The notes under the pieces were generated by a model. It did not search any database. It worked only from the letters and a program-made list of their open reading frames with translations, and was not told where the DNA came from. This document shows positions 34,939-43,506 of a DNA stretch of 64,000 bases, piece after piece. The stretch's first letter is position 1. The number at the start of each line of letters is the position of its first letter. Location of the stretch: the NCBI RefSeq assembly GCF_002812705.1, contig NZ_CP025030.1, positions 6,361,784 to 6,425,783 of the forward strand, given 5' to 3'. Position numbers and translations under genes: made by a program. The DNA comes from Achromobacter spanius (GTDB lineage: Bacteria > Pseudomonadota > Gammaproteobacteria > Burkholderiales > Burkholderiaceae_B).

Positions 34939-35244
34939 ATGCTGAAAGACCGCGCTTTCCTGGCCTGGCTCGCCGTGTTTGCCGTGGTTGCGGGCACGCT
35001 CGTGGCCTTGCTATGGCCCAAGCATTCCGCAAGCCCGTCCGTCGGTGGCGGCGGCTACGATCTTTCGGACTGGGTGTACACCCTGGCGCTGCTGGCCTTC
35101 ACGGGACTGTGGTCGTTGATTACGCTGGCCATCGGCATGAGCCGCGGCAACGCCGTGGCGGCAAAGCGCGCGTATGGGTTGGCGGCGGCGGGAGGGATAA
35201 CGTTTGTGGTGGGGGTGCTGGCGTTTGGGGGCAACCTTCATTGA
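34939..35244 (+). CDS. Small inner-membrane protein
   Basis: 101 aa with three hydrophobic segments: about 7-27 (FLAWLAVFAVVAGTLVALLW), 47-66 (YTLALLAFTGLWSLITLAIG) and 80-100 (YGLAAAGGITFVVGVLAFGG). A Gly-rich loop (SVGGGGYDL) lies between the first two. It stands alone between a minus-strand lipoprotein gene and tRNA-Leu. No family recognised. Confidence 0.75.
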   Translation: MLKDRAFLAWLAVFAVVAGTLVALLWPKHSASPSVGGGGYDLSDWVYTLALLAFTGLWSLITLAIGMSRGNAVAAKRAYGLAAAGGITFVVGVLAFGGNLH

Positions 35245-35263
35245 GCCAAACGCTGGGTTAAAA

Positions 35264-35291
35264 GCCAAAAGCAAAAAGCAAAAAGCAAAAA
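35264..35291. repeat. Short tandem 7-bp repeat
   Basis: GCAAAAA occurs three times in tandem (35271-35291) after one imperfect unit (GCCAAAA). It lies between the membrane-protein gene and the terminator of tRNA-Leu; read on the minus strand it supplies T-runs downstream of that terminator. Confidence 0.7.
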
Positions 35292-35323
35292 GCCCGCTGA
35301 AAACTTGCGTTTTCAGCGGGCTT
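35290..35323 (-). terminator. Terminator downstream of tRNA-Leu(GAG)
   Basis: AAGCCCGCTGAAAAC (35290-35304) and GTTTTCAGCGGGCTT (35309-35323) form a perfect 15-bp stem with a 4-base loop. On the minus strand it is followed by a T-run, 30 bp past the tRNA 3' end. Confidence 0.85.
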
Positions 35324-35352
35324 GTCCTTAGCGAACTTTTGCGAGGAATTCT

Positions 35353-35437
35353 TGGTGCCGACGGCGAGACTCGAACTCGCACAGCTTTCGCCACTACCCC
35401 CTCAAGATAGCGTGTCTACCAATTTCACCACGTCGGC
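35353..35437 (-). tRNA. leu tRNA (GAG): tRNA-Leu(GAG)
   Basis: 85 nt on the minus strand including the encoded CCA (35353-35355). Acceptor arms GCCGACG and CGTCGGC pair fully. The D-arm region GTGAAATTGGTAGACAC and the long variable arm typical of Leu are present. The anticodon arm is CTATC-TTGAGGG-GGTAG, giving anticodon GAG (codons CUC/CUU). The T arm GCGAG-TTCGAGT-CTCGC is normal. A terminator follows. Confidence 0.95.
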
Positions 35438-35555
35438 TTTCACCAGTTTTCTTAAAGCCTTGCCATAGGCAATGCCAGAAAGTCGAGCATTCTAGCACGG
35501 AATTAATGAAACCCGGAATCCCGCCCAAAAAGGGCTTACCGTGCCCCTTCAAGGC

Positions 35556-37982
35556 TTAGAAGGCGTACCTGGCACTGAGCATCACATTACGAGGCGCGCC
35601 ATAGATGCCGCCATAGGCGCTCAGGCCGCTGTAGTAAGCCTTGTCGAATACATTGTTGACGTTCAGGGTGGTGCTGAACTGCTTGTTGAATTCGTACCGG
35701 GCCATCGCGTTGACGACGGTGTAGGCCGATTGCTGGGCTTCTCCAACGTAGCCAGACACACTTTGCCAGTTCAGCCCGCCGCCCACGGTCACCCGGTTCA
35801 GCGTGCCCGGCAGGCGATACGTCGTGAACAGCTTGACGCTGTGGCGCGGAATTTGCGCGATGGCGCGCTGGCCCTGGGCATCTTCGCTGAGCGAATAGGT
35901 GTAGCCGGCCGCGACATTCCAGCCCGGACGCAACTCCCCGGTCAACTCCAGTTCGGCGCCCTTGGTTTGAATACCCTGAAGCGCCACGTACGACGATGTG
36001 GCGGCGTCGTAATTAGCCAGATTGCTTTGCCGAGTCTTGAACAAGGCCAGCCCGGCGTTCAGGCGATCTTCCATGAAGCTGGATTTGATACCCAGCTCGT
36101 AGCTGGTCCCGCTTTCGGGATCCAGGACATTGTTGTTGACGTCGCGCGTGGACGCCGACTGGGGACTGAAGATGCGGGTGTAGCTGCCGTAGACGGTCCA
36201 GTTTTCGTTCAAGTCGTGCACCAGGCCGGCATACGGAACGATGACACCGGTTTCACGGGTGTTGGCGTTGGTGTGGCCAGGAACGCCGACCACGCTCGTG
36301 TCGGCGTTGCGTTCCCAGTTGATGACCCGTGCGCCGGCGATCAGGCTGGTTGGGTCCGCCAATTTGAAACGCGAGGTCACGTAAGCGCTGTATTGCGTTT
36401 CCTTCGTATGGGTTTCGCCCGCCTTGACGAAGTCAGGGCGGTTCGACTCCCCGTTCCAGTTCCTGAAGTCAGCGATTGAGCCGTCATAGCCCGTCCACGG
36501 CCCAAGCCATCCGCCATAGTCCGGCGTATCAGAACGAAGTTGCGAGAGCGAGATACCTGCCACGATTTCATGCTGGCGCCCCAGCAAATCGAACGGGCCG
36601 GTAAGGTGCGCATCCAGCGTGGTCTGCTTATCGTTGCTTTTCCAGCGGACCGGCCACAGCGCGGCGCCCTGCCCGGTGGCTTGGTCGATTGCACCGGTCA
36701 GAAAATACAGCGCGCTGTCGTAGCGGTACAGCGTGTGCGTGACTTCGACCTTGCCATTCCAACCTTTGCCGAAGTCGTGCTTGATGGAAGCGAACAGATT
36801 GGTCAGCTCGCTGTCGTAAAAGCTCCAGTCGGGGGCAGCGTTTTTCGACCGTTTGAAGTCCGTGGCCACGCCGTTGCTGTAGGTGAACGGCAGGCCGGTG
36901 CGCAGCGGCGAATCGTTCTTGTTGGTCTCGTGGCTGAACCCCAGCGTAAGCAGCGTAGCGCTGCCTGCGTCCAGCTCGGCAATGCCATAGATCAAGCGGT
37001 TTTTCTTTTGGTACCGATCGATCCAGGAGTGCTGGTCTACATCGTCCACCACCACCCGGCCTCGGAGCTTCCCATTGCCAGACAAGGGGCCGGACAGATC
37101 GGCACCCAAGCCATAGCGATCCCAAGTTCCAGCCTCGGCGTTGATGCTGGCCTGCCAATCCGCCGTCGGGCGCTTGCGCACCAGGTTGATGCTGGCGGCA
37201 GGCGTACCCATGCCGCTCATCAGGCCTGTCGCGCCGCGTACGACTTCAATGCGGTCATACATGGCGGTGTTGCGCCAATAGCTGGACGAACCCAGCGAAC
37301 TGGGAATGCCATCGACCAGAAAATTGGATATGGTGAACCCGCGCGACCACAGGCCGCTTAGATCGGTGCCCATGCCTTGGCGAAACGCGGTGACGCCCGT
37401 GGTGCTTTCCAGGGCATCGATCACGCTTTCCAGCTTTTGATCGTCCAACCGCTGGCGCGTAATGACCGTAACCGACTGCGGCGTTTCTCTCACGCTAAGC
37501 GACAACGGGGTGCCTGTGGCGCTAGGCCCCGTGGCAGTGTATGACCCGGTGTTCTCGGTTACGGCGGGATCCCGATCCGCCGTAATCTGTACGGCATCCA
37601 GCGTTACGACGCCTGCTGCCGGTTGCGGCAAGCGGCGCAAGGTCCAACCGCCGCTTCCGGCGCGTAGCAATTGCAGGCCGCTGCCGGCAATGGCGGCTTG
37701 CGCTGCTTGCTCCGCGGTGTAGCGCCCACGAACCGCGGGCGCATTCATACCGCGCAGCAGATCCGCGTCAACCGATATGGTTTCGCCGCTTTCGCTGGCG
37801 ATGCGGGCCAGGCTGCTGCCCAATGCGCCGGGCGCAATATCGTAGGTGCGTAACACGCTGGCGGCGTCGACGGCGGGAGTGGTGCCGTCAGGCACTGGCT
37901 GCGCACGGGTACCCGACGCCGAGAACAAGGCGACCAGCGCCGCGGCCAGCAGCGACAGCCGCAGATCGGTAACGGTAGACAT
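35556..37982 (-). CDS. TonB-dependent siderophore receptor with N-terminal signalling domain (FpvA/FecA type)
   Basis: 808 aa from the ATG at 37982. Signal peptide (MSTVTDLRLSLLAAALVALF, cleaved near TRAQP), then an STN signalling domain (about 50-120; YDIAPGALGSSLARIASESG), a TonB box/plug (about 130-280; RETPQSVTVITRQRLDDQKL) and a 22-strand barrel ending in aromatic Phe (VMLSARYAF). It transports a ferric siderophore and signals through FecR to the sigma factor. GAGGGAAA precedes the ATG. It is the last gene of a fecI-fecR-receptor operon preceded by a Fur box. The siderophore is unknown. Confidence 0.93.
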   Translation of the reverse strand: MSTVTDLRLSLLAAALVALFSASGTRAQPVPDGTTPAVDAASVLRTYDIAPGALGSSLARIASESGETISVDADLLRGMNAPAVRGRYTAEQAAQAAIAGSGLQLLRAGSGGWTLRRLPQPAAGVVTLDAVQITADRDPAVTENTGSYTATGPSATGTPLSLSVRETPQSVTVITRQRLDDQKLESVIDALESTTGVTAFRQGMGTDLSGLWSRGFTISNFLVDGIPSSLGSSSYWRNTAMYDRIEVVRGATGLMSGMGTPAASINLVRKRPTADWQASINAEAGTWDRYGLGADLSGPLSGNGKLRGRVVVDDVDQHSWIDRYQKKNRLIYGIAELDAGSATLLTLGFSHETNKNDSPLRTGLPFTYSNGVATDFKRSKNAAPDWSFYDSELTNLFASIKHDFGKGWNGKVEVTHTLYRYDSALYFLTGAIDQATGQGAALWPVRWKSNDKQTTLDAHLTGPFDLLGRQHEIVAGISLSQLRSDTPDYGGWLGPWTGYDGSIADFRNWNGESNRPDFVKAGETHTKETQYSAYVTSRFKLADPTSLIAGARVINWERNADTSVVGVPGHTNANTRETGVIVPYAGLVHDLNENWTVYGSYTRIFSPQSASTRDVNNNVLDPESGTSYELGIKSSFMEDRLNAGLALFKTRQSNLANYDAATSSYVALQGIQTKGAELELTGELRPGWNVAAGYTYSLSEDAQGQRAIAQIPRHSVKLFTTYRLPGTLNRVTVGGGLNWQSVSGYVGEAQQSAYTVVNAMARYEFNKQFSTTLNVNNVFDKAYYSGLSAYGGIYGAPRNVMLSARYAF

Positions 37983-38076
37983 GACGAGATTTCCCTCAAG
38001 AATGTCGTGAATCGAACTAGCTTCAAGAGGGATGTGGCGCGACCCGGCAAAAGTGACAGTGCAATCCAGGATTTTT

Positions 38077-39108
38077 TTAGCTGTCCGACGGCATATCGAT
38101 AATGACGAGCGCGCCGGCGCCATAGCGGCGAACGCGCACAGGCAAGGTTTCGGCCACGATGGCCAACGTGCGGTCGGTGTCATCCAGGGAATAAGCACCG
38201 TACACGCGCTGCCTGGCGGCGGCGGGGCTGATACGCACATAGCCGCGACGGTAAGGGCGCAAGGCAAGAATCAGATCGCCAAGCGGTTGATCGTGCAATT
38301 GAATCTGGCCCTGCTCCCACGCGGCTGCCGTGTGCGCGGGAATGGAGAGCCGCTGCACGCCCTGATCGGTCATGATCGCGGAGTCGCCTTCGTCCAGCGT
38401 CGCCCGCTGACCGGTCTTCGACAGCAACAACGCGCGGTGCCGCAGCATCGCAATATGCGTGCTACCCACCTGCTGGCGCACCGCGATGCGTGTGCCCAAG
38501 GCTCGAATCTCGCCTTGAGCGGTCCGGATGGCGAACGGGGGCCGGGTCACCGCGCCCATGATGGTGGGCGCCACGTCGACAATCAATTCGCCTTCGCGCA
38601 GGATCAACAAGCGCTGCGCGTCTGAAATCGCCACATCGACAGCGCTGCGCGCGTTCAGTCGAAGCAGGCTGCCATCGGGCAAGGCGACCACACGGCGCTC
38701 GGCCGTGCCGGTGACATGATCCGCCAGCAGTTGCGTCAGCGGCATATTTCGCTCGGCCAGCGCCAAGGCGGCCAACGTTCCGACACCCGCCACGCTGCAC
38801 GCGCCCTTGAGCCATTGGCGACGAGCGCGCCCGGCGGCCTGTGCACGCAGCAAGGTCTGCGCCAGCACATCGGCCTGCGCGCCGAAAGCATGCGGCTGAT
38901 ACGAGCGCACTTGGTGCAAGGGATGATCGACGGCCTCGGTCAGCGCGGCCCAGGCAGCGGCGTGCATCGGATGTGCCCGCAGCCAGGTCGCATGACGCTG
39001 GAGGTCTTGCGCCGTGGCTTCGCCGGACCGCAGGGTCACAAGCCAGCCCATCGCGGCGTCATTGATCTGGGAGTCCGACGTGCCGTGGCCGGTCAATGTC
39101 GTCTGCAT
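38077..39108 (-). CDS. FecR family anti-sigma/sigma regulator
   Basis: 343 aa. The cytoplasmic N-terminal DUF4880/FecR_N part (about 15-60, AMGWLVTLRSGEATAQDLQR; AHPMHAAAWAALTEA) binds the sigma factor. One TM helix lies at about 101-120 (KGACSVAGVGTLAALALAE). The periplasmic FecR domain (about 135-230) includes RVVALPDGSLLRLNARSAVD and the C-terminal secretin/STN-like region follows. It relays the signal from the receptor's STN domain to the ECF sigma. It overlaps neither neighbour; 12 bp separates it from fecI. Confidence 0.92.
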   Translation of the reverse strand: MQTTLTGHGTSDSQINDAAMGWLVTLRSGEATAQDLQRHATWLRAHPMHAAAWAALTEAVDHPLHQVRSYQPHAFGAQADVLAQTLLRAQAAGRARRQWLKGACSVAGVGTLAALALAERNMPLTQLLADHVTGTAERRVVALPDGSLLRLNARSAVDVAISDAQRLLILREGELIVDVAPTIMGAVTRPPFAIRTAQGEIRALGTRIAVRQQVGSTHIAMLRHRALLLSKTGQRATLDEGDSAIMTDQGVQRLSIPAHTAAAWEQGQIQLHDQPLGDLILALRPYRRGYVRISPAAARQRVYGAYSLDDTDRTLAIVAETLPVRVRRYGAGALVIIDMPSDS

Positions 39109-39120
39109 CCCACGGCACGT

Positions 39121-39681
39121 TTACATGACATCATTCAGGCCCGCCAGGCGGCGAAAAGCCTGCGCCATGTATTGGCGCACCATGCTGGCCGACACACCGA
39201 GCCGCGCCGCGATCTCGCCATAGGTAAGGCCGTCCAACTGGCTATAAAGAAATGCTTGCTGCGCCTTGGCCGGCAAGCCGTCCAGCGCCGCCGCCACGGC
39301 ATCCAGCGCTTCAATGAACTGTTGGCGCTCTTCCGTCGATGGCGCCACGGCCTCGCTTTGCAGGGCAAGCGTTGCCAGATACGCCTGCTCCAGGTCGCGC
39401 CTGCGCCACAACTGGAAAATCTGCCGCTTGGCAATCGTGGTCAAGAACGCACGAGGTTCGCGCACCTCGTTCAAGCCCTGGCTGCGAGCCTGGATCGCCA
39501 CGGCTTGCGAAAACGTTTCGGCCGCGACGTCTTCGGCTTCCGCCTGGTTGCGCAGATGCCGATGCACGCGCTCCAGCAACCAGCCGTGATGCCCCCGAAA
39601 CCAGCTTTCCAGCACGGCCATCGCGCGAGCCGGCGCGACGGCTGGACGGGCGGCGTGCGTGTTGTCGGTAAGAAAAGGCAT
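39121..39681 (-). CDS. FecI-type ECF sigma factor
   Basis: 186 aa from the ATG at 39681 (MPFLTDNTHAARPAV). Region 2 (about 25-90) has WLLERVHRHLRNQAEAEDVA and VREPRAFLTTIAKRQIFQLW; region 4 (about 125-180) has FLYSQLDGLTYGEIAARLGV and SASMVRQYMAQAFRRL. It directs transcription of the receptor after FecR activation. No strong RBS decides the start; an upstream GTG (39711) and an internal ATG at 39618 are alternatives. A Fur box with promoter-like A/T sequence lies 54 bp upstream. Confidence 0.9.
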   Translation of the reverse strand: MPFLTDNTHAARPAVAPARAMAVLESWFRGHHGWLLERVHRHLRNQAEAEDVAAETFSQAVAIQARSQGLNEVREPRAFLTTIAKRQIFQLWRRRDLEQAYLATLALQSEAVAPSTEERQQFIEALDAVAAALDGLPAKAQQAFLYSQLDGLTYGEIAARLGVSASMVRQYMAQAFRRLAGLNDVM

Positions 39682-39734
39682 GGGAATTGCGCCGGAACGG
39701 ATAGTGGCCACGGAAGAAGCCGGCGGATTATATC

Positions 39735-39759
39735 AATCATGAGAACCATTCTCAATATC
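39735..39759 (-). promoter_or_regulatory. Fur box upstream of the iron-uptake cassette
   Basis: On the minus strand the site reads GATATTGAGAATGGTTCTCA followed by TGATT. Its core TGAGAA-tgg-TTCTCA is a perfect 6-bp inverted repeat and fits the ATGAGAAT/GRTTCTCAT pattern of betaproteobacterial Fur sites. It lies just upstream of the fecI start, so the cassette should be derepressed by iron starvation. Confidence 0.75.
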
Positions 39760-39847
39760 TTCCTGAGACGTAAAAAAACCCGCAACCGGCAAGCGACGGC
39801 GGCGGGTATTCGTACACGCGGTTTCTGGTCCCACACCAAACAAACGC

Positions 39848-39878
39848 AAAAAGGCCGGCGTCACGCGCCGGCCTTTTT
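39848..39878 (-). terminator. Terminator after secG
   Basis: AAAAAGGCCGGCG (39848-39860) pairs with CGCCGGCCTTTTT (39866-39878) around a 5-base loop. On the minus strand it ends in a T-run, 15 bp past the secG stop. Confidence 0.85.
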
Positions 39879-39892
39879 AAGCATGCCTGGAC

Positions 39893-40372
39893 TTACTTGG
39901 CGGGCGTTTCCGCCGGCTTTTCCGTCGTGGCGGGAGCGGGTGCGGACGGCACCGAGGCGTCGGGCTTGGCCGGCGCGGCGGGAGCAGCAGGAGCAGCCGG
40001 AACCGATGCGGCGCCCGGGACCGAAGCACCACCGGTAGCCGGTGCGGCGGGCGCGGCGCCCGGCACTTGCGGCACGGAGCGGTCGGCCGGGAAGTTCTGC
40101 ATCACGCCCGAGTCAACGGCGGGGCCGCTGGTGCCCTTGTGGCTGACGTAGGCCAGGCCGGCGGTGGACGCGAAGAAGACCACGGCGGCCCACTTGGTGG
40201 CGCGCGACAGGAAGTTGGCGGCGCCGGTGGCACCGAACAGGCTGCCGGACGAGCCGCTACCGAAAGCGGACCCCATGTCGGCGCCCTTGCCCTGCTGCAG
40301 CAGGACCAGAACGATGATAGCCAGCGCCGAAATTACTTGGACGGCCAGCAAAAGTTTAAGCATCAAGGGCAT
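39893..40372 (-). CDS. secG: Preprotein translocase subunit SecG
   Basis: 159 aa. Two TM helices: about 4-24 (MLKLLLAVQVISALAIIVLV) and about 54-74 (FLSRATKWAAVVFFASTAGL). The SecG hallmark LLQQGKGADMGSAFGSGSSG lies between them. SecG assists SecYE in Sec-dependent translocation at the inner membrane. The C-terminus (about 95-159) is an Ala/Pro-rich tail longer than in E. coli SecG; this low-complexity extension is common in this group. It follows tpiA by 21 bp on the same strand. Confidence 0.95.
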   Translation of the reverse strand: MPLMLKLLLAVQVISALAIIVLVLLQQGKGADMGSAFGSGSSGSLFGATGAANFLSRATKWAAVVFFASTAGLAYVSHKGTSGPAVDSGVMQNFPADRSVPQVPGAAPAAPATGGASVPGAASVPAAPAAPAAPAKPDASVPSAPAPATTEKPAETPAK

Positions 40373-40393
40373 TACAGACTCCGGAACGGAAAC

Positions 40394-41140
40394 TTAGATG
40401 GCGGCAATACGCAAAAATTCTTCAGCCACTAGCGACGCGCCGCCGACCAGGGCCCCGTCGATATCAGTCATGGCGAACAAACTGGCGGCGTTGGCAGCTT
40501 TTACGCTGCCGCCGTACAAAACCTGTACCTGCGCCGCGCCCAGCGCGCGCAAGGCGGCGCGGATGGCGGCATGAACTTCCTGTGCCTGCTCGGGGCTGGC
40601 GGTGCGGCCGGTGCCGATGGCCCACACGGGCTCGTAGGCCAGGACCATGCGCGACACGGCGTCAGCGCCCAGCGCCAACACGGGCTTCAACTGGCGTTCG
40701 ATGACAGCCAACGTGTTGCCGGCTTCGCGGTCAGCCAGCGATTCGCCCACGCAGACCACCGGGGTCAGGCCGGCGGCCAGCGCGGCTTGCGCCTTGGCGG
40801 CAACGATCTCGTCGGTTTCACCGTGCAGCACGCGGCGCTCGGAGTGGCCGGCCAATGCCCAGCGGCAACCAAATTCTTTCAGCATGGCGCCGGACACTTC
40901 ACCCGTGTAGGCGCCCTTTTCGTGCGCACTGACATCTTGCGCGCCCCAGGACACGCTGCTTCCGGTCAGGGCCGAGCCGGCTTGCGCCAGATAGGGAAAC
41001 GGAACACAGATGCCGATCTCGCAGTGGCTCGCGGCGTCCGCGGCGCGCAGCTCGGTCAGCAACGCGGCGTTCTCGGCCAGGTTGCCGTGCATCTTCCAGT
41101 TGCCCAGCACAAGGCGGGCGCGGTTTTCGACTGAAGTCAT
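40394..41140 (-). CDS. tpiA: Triosephosphate isomerase
   Basis: 248 aa TIM barrel. Substrate-binding motif GNWKMHGN near residues 13-20, catalytic His in WALAGHSERR (about 93-102) and catalytic Glu in LAYEPVWAIGTGRTA (about 168-182). It interconverts dihydroxyacetone phosphate and glyceraldehyde 3-phosphate in glycolysis and gluconeogenesis. It precedes secG in a two-gene unit and follows the quinone oxidoreductase gene on the same strand after 130 bp, a neighbourhood typical of Bordetella and Achromobacter. Confidence 0.97.
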   Translation of the reverse strand: MTSVENRARLVLGNWKMHGNLAENAALLTELRAADAASHCEIGICVPFPYLAQAGSALTGSSVSWGAQDVSAHEKGAYTGEVSGAMLKEFGCRWALAGHSERRVLHGETDEIVAAKAQAALAAGLTPVVCVGESLADREAGNTLAVIERQLKPVLALGADAVSRMVLAYEPVWAIGTGRTASPEQAQEVHAAIRAALRALGAAQVQVLYGGSVKAANAASLFAMTDIDGALVGGASLVAEEFLRIAAI

Positions 41141-41270
41141 GGCAAGGTGTCAGAGTGGGTGAGCCCCGGGGGGATGATGCAACCGCGCACGGGACTGCCT
41201 GGAAAAAATTCCAGGCGAAACCCGAGATTGTATCCTGTTGCGCGGCGATACGCCGAACGCCGCGCGATTC

Positions 41271-42248
41271 TTACATCGTCAGGATGATTTTGCCGATGTT
41301 TTCACCGCCTTCCATCATGGCGTGGGCCTTGGAGGCCTCGGCCAGCGGGAAGGTGGCGTGCACGATCGGCTTGATGGCCCCTTTTTCCAGCAAGGGCCAG
41401 GCCTGTTCGCGCAAGGCGCGGGCAATGGCGCCCTTGAAGGCGACCGGACGGGGGCGCAAGGTGGATCCCGTGATGGTCAGGCGACGGCGCATGACCTGCG
41501 AGGTGTCCACATCGGCACGCGAACCGCCCAACTGGGCAATGATGACGATGCGGCCGTCATCGGCCAGGCACTGCATGTCGCGCGCGATGTAGTCGCCGGC
41601 CACCATGTCCAGGATGACGTCCACGCCGCGCCCGTCGGTGGCGTCCATGACTTCCTTCACGAAATCCTGGGTTTTGTAGTTGATGCCCTTTTCGGCGCCC
41701 AGCGCTTCGACGGCGCGGGCCCGGTCATCGCTGCCGACGGTGGCATAGACTTTATTGCCCATCGCACGCGCCAGTTGGATCGCCGTAGTGCCGATACCGC
41801 TTGCGCCGCCGTGCACCAGCAGGATCTCGCCTTCGGACAGGCGGCCGCGATCGAACACGTTGCTCCAGACCGTGAAATAGGTTTCGGGCAAACCGGCCGC
41901 TTCAATATCGGACAAGCCTTTGGGGATGGGCAGGCATTGCGCGACGGGGGCAACGCAGTACTCGGCGTAACCGCCGCCCGCAACCAGGGCGCAGACCTTG
42001 TCGCCGATGGCAAAGCCGCTGTCGGCCACGTCGCCGCCGACGATTTCGCCAGCCACTTCCAGGCCCGGCAGATCGGACACGCCGCGCGGCGGTGCGTAGT
42101 TGCCCTTGCGCTGGAACACGTCGGGGCGGTTGATGCCCGCGGCGCTGACTTTGATCAGGACTTCACCCGCGCCGGGTTCGGGTGTGGGACGTTCTACGGG
42201 GACCAGAACTTCAGGGCCGCCGGGGCGGGAGATTTCTACAGCATGCAT
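41271..42248 (-). CDS. qor: NAD(P)H quinone oxidoreductase (MDR superfamily)
   Basis: 325 aa from the ATG at 42248, preceded by AAAGGAGG; a longer open frame continues upstream but into the tRNA-Ser region. GroES-like N-domain (residues 1-125; RPGGPEVLVPVERPTPEPGA) and NADPH-binding domain with LVHGGASGIGTTAIQLAR (about 143-160). The zinc ligands of true alcohol dehydrogenases are absent, as in PIG3/Qor-type zeta-crystallin reductases. It precedes tpiA-secG. Confidence 0.92.
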   Translation of the reverse strand: MHAVEISRPGGPEVLVPVERPTPEPGAGEVLIKVSAAGINRPDVFQRKGNYAPPRGVSDLPGLEVAGEIVGGDVADSGFAIGDKVCALVAGGGYAEYCVAPVAQCLPIPKGLSDIEAAGLPETYFTVWSNVFDRGRLSEGEILLVHGGASGIGTTAIQLARAMGNKVYATVGSDDRARAVEALGAEKGINYKTQDFVKEVMDATDGRGVDVILDMVAGDYIARDMQCLADDGRIVIIAQLGGSRADVDTSQVMRRRLTITGSTLRPRPVAFKGAIARALREQAWPLLEKGAIKPIVHATFPLAEASKAHAMMEGGENIGKIILTM

Positions 42249-42390
42249 CGCGTGCCTCCTTTGCAGCAAATAGATTATTATTGCGCCCTTTACGGCATCT
42301 CGCGTTTTGGTTTTGGCAGAATGTTTGCCTGACGGCCGAATCGCCCCACAGCCGTAACGCCGCCGCCTGACCCGCGGCACAGCATCACCC

Positions 42391-42478
42391 GGAAGCGTGG
42401 CAGAGTGGTCGATTGCACCGGTCTTGAAAACCGGCAACGGGCAACCGTTCGTGAGTTCGAATCTCACCGCTTCCGCCA
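42391..42478 (+). tRNA. ser tRNA (UGA): tRNA-Ser(UGA)
   Basis: 88 nt with encoded CCA (42476-42478). Acceptor arms GGAAGCG and CGCTTCC pair fully. The anticodon arm CCGGT-CTTGAAA-ACCGG gives anticodon TGA (codon UCA and wobble). A long variable arm (GGGCAACCGTTC region) identifies the serine class, and the T arm GTGAG-TTCGAAT-CTCAC is normal. It lies divergent from qor. Confidence 0.95.
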
Positions 42479-42530
42479 GACCCTCGATGGCAGCCGACAC
42501 GCCCCTGGCGGCGCGGCTGCGTCACCCCCA

Positions 42531-43457
42531 TCACCCCTGCAGACCGGCCCGAAATGTCTTCGGAATGCCCGCCGCCGCCACGCCGCTGCGCAGCGCTTCT
42601 TCCGGCAGGGAGTCGGCCAGCAATGCGCGCGCGGCCAATAGACGGGGCAAATCCACGCCCGTGCGGTAGCCCATGCTTTCCAGCATGAACACCAGGTCTT
42701 CCGTGACGATGTTGCCGGATGCCCCCGGCGCGAACGGGCAGCCGCCCAGGCCGCCCAGGCAGGAGTCGAACGCACGGATACCTTCGTCCAGCCCCGCCAG
42801 CGCATTGGCCAGACCCAGCCCCATCGTGTCGTGCAGGTGCAGCTTGGTCAGCCGAGCACCGACCGCGTCCTGGGTAGCGCGCACGACCTGGCGAACTTGC
42901 GCCGGGTGTGCGTAGCCCACCGTGTCGGCCAACGCAATTTCGTCGACGCCCGTGCGCGCCACGGCGGCGGCCACATCGGCCACCCGGTGAACGGGCACGG
43001 GGCCCTCCAGCGAGCAGCCAAACGCCGTGGCCACCGCCGCGTCGATCCGCATGGGGCGCGGCTGCGCGCGCACCCAATCCACGATGGACGCCATCATCTC
43101 CACCTGCGCGTCCGTGCCCTTGCCCACATTGGCGCGGCTGTGCGTGTCGCTGACCGAAATGGGAAACGCCACGACGTGCGCGCCGGCTTCGTACGCCGCG
43201 ATGGCGCCTTTCAGGTTGCATGCCAGCGCGCAGACGGTCAGCCCGTCGATTCCTAGCGCCTCTGGCAGCACGCTGCCCGTATCGGCCATCTGCGGCACCA
43301 GCCGGGGCGACACGAAGCTGCCCACCTCGATTTCACGCAGGCCCGCCGCCGCCAGTTGACCGATCCACCGCAATTTTTCGGCGGTGGGCATCATGCCCCG
43401 CGCCATCTGCAGCCCATCGCGCGGACCCACTTCGCAAATTCTGACTTCCTGGTTCAT
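42531..43457 (-). CDS. Hydroxymethylglutaryl-CoA lyase-family protein
   Basis: 308 aa TIM barrel of the HMGL-like family. N-terminal VRICEVGPRDGLQMARGMMP has the metal-binding/catalytic RDG; EVGSFVSPRLVPQMADT follows; the C-terminal HLHDTMGLGLANALAGLDEG holds the divalent metal histidines and GLGGCPFAPGASGNIVTED contains the catalytic loop Cys. Members cleave 3-hydroxy-3-methylglutaryl-CoA or related 3-hydroxyacyl-CoAs such as citramalyl-CoA. GGAG precedes the ATG at 43457. It is co-directional with a Bug receptor and a CaiB-type CoA transferase, suggesting activation then cleavage of a dicarboxylate. Confidence 0.92.
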   Translation of the reverse strand: MNQEVRICEVGPRDGLQMARGMMPTAEKLRWIGQLAAAGLREIEVGSFVSPRLVPQMADTGSVLPEALGIDGLTVCALACNLKGAIAAYEAGAHVVAFPISVSDTHSRANVGKGTDAQVEMMASIVDWVRAQPRPMRIDAAVATAFGCSLEGPVPVHRVADVAAAVARTGVDEIALADTVGYAHPAQVRQVVRATQDAVGARLTKLHLHDTMGLGLANALAGLDEGIRAFDSCLGGLGGCPFAPGASGNIVTEDLVFMLESMGYRTGVDLPRLLAARALLADSLPEEALRSGVAAAGIPKTFRAGLQG

Positions 43458-43506
43458 AGGGTGCTCCGTTGTCGCGGTCGCTGCTGCTGCCGATACTGCT
43501 GCCTGA

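Noticed and set aside
39780..39845. Possible tRNA remnant (GTGTACGAATACCC)
   Set aside because: Resembles a T arm but the stem does not pair well and no acceptor or anticodon arm can be drawn.
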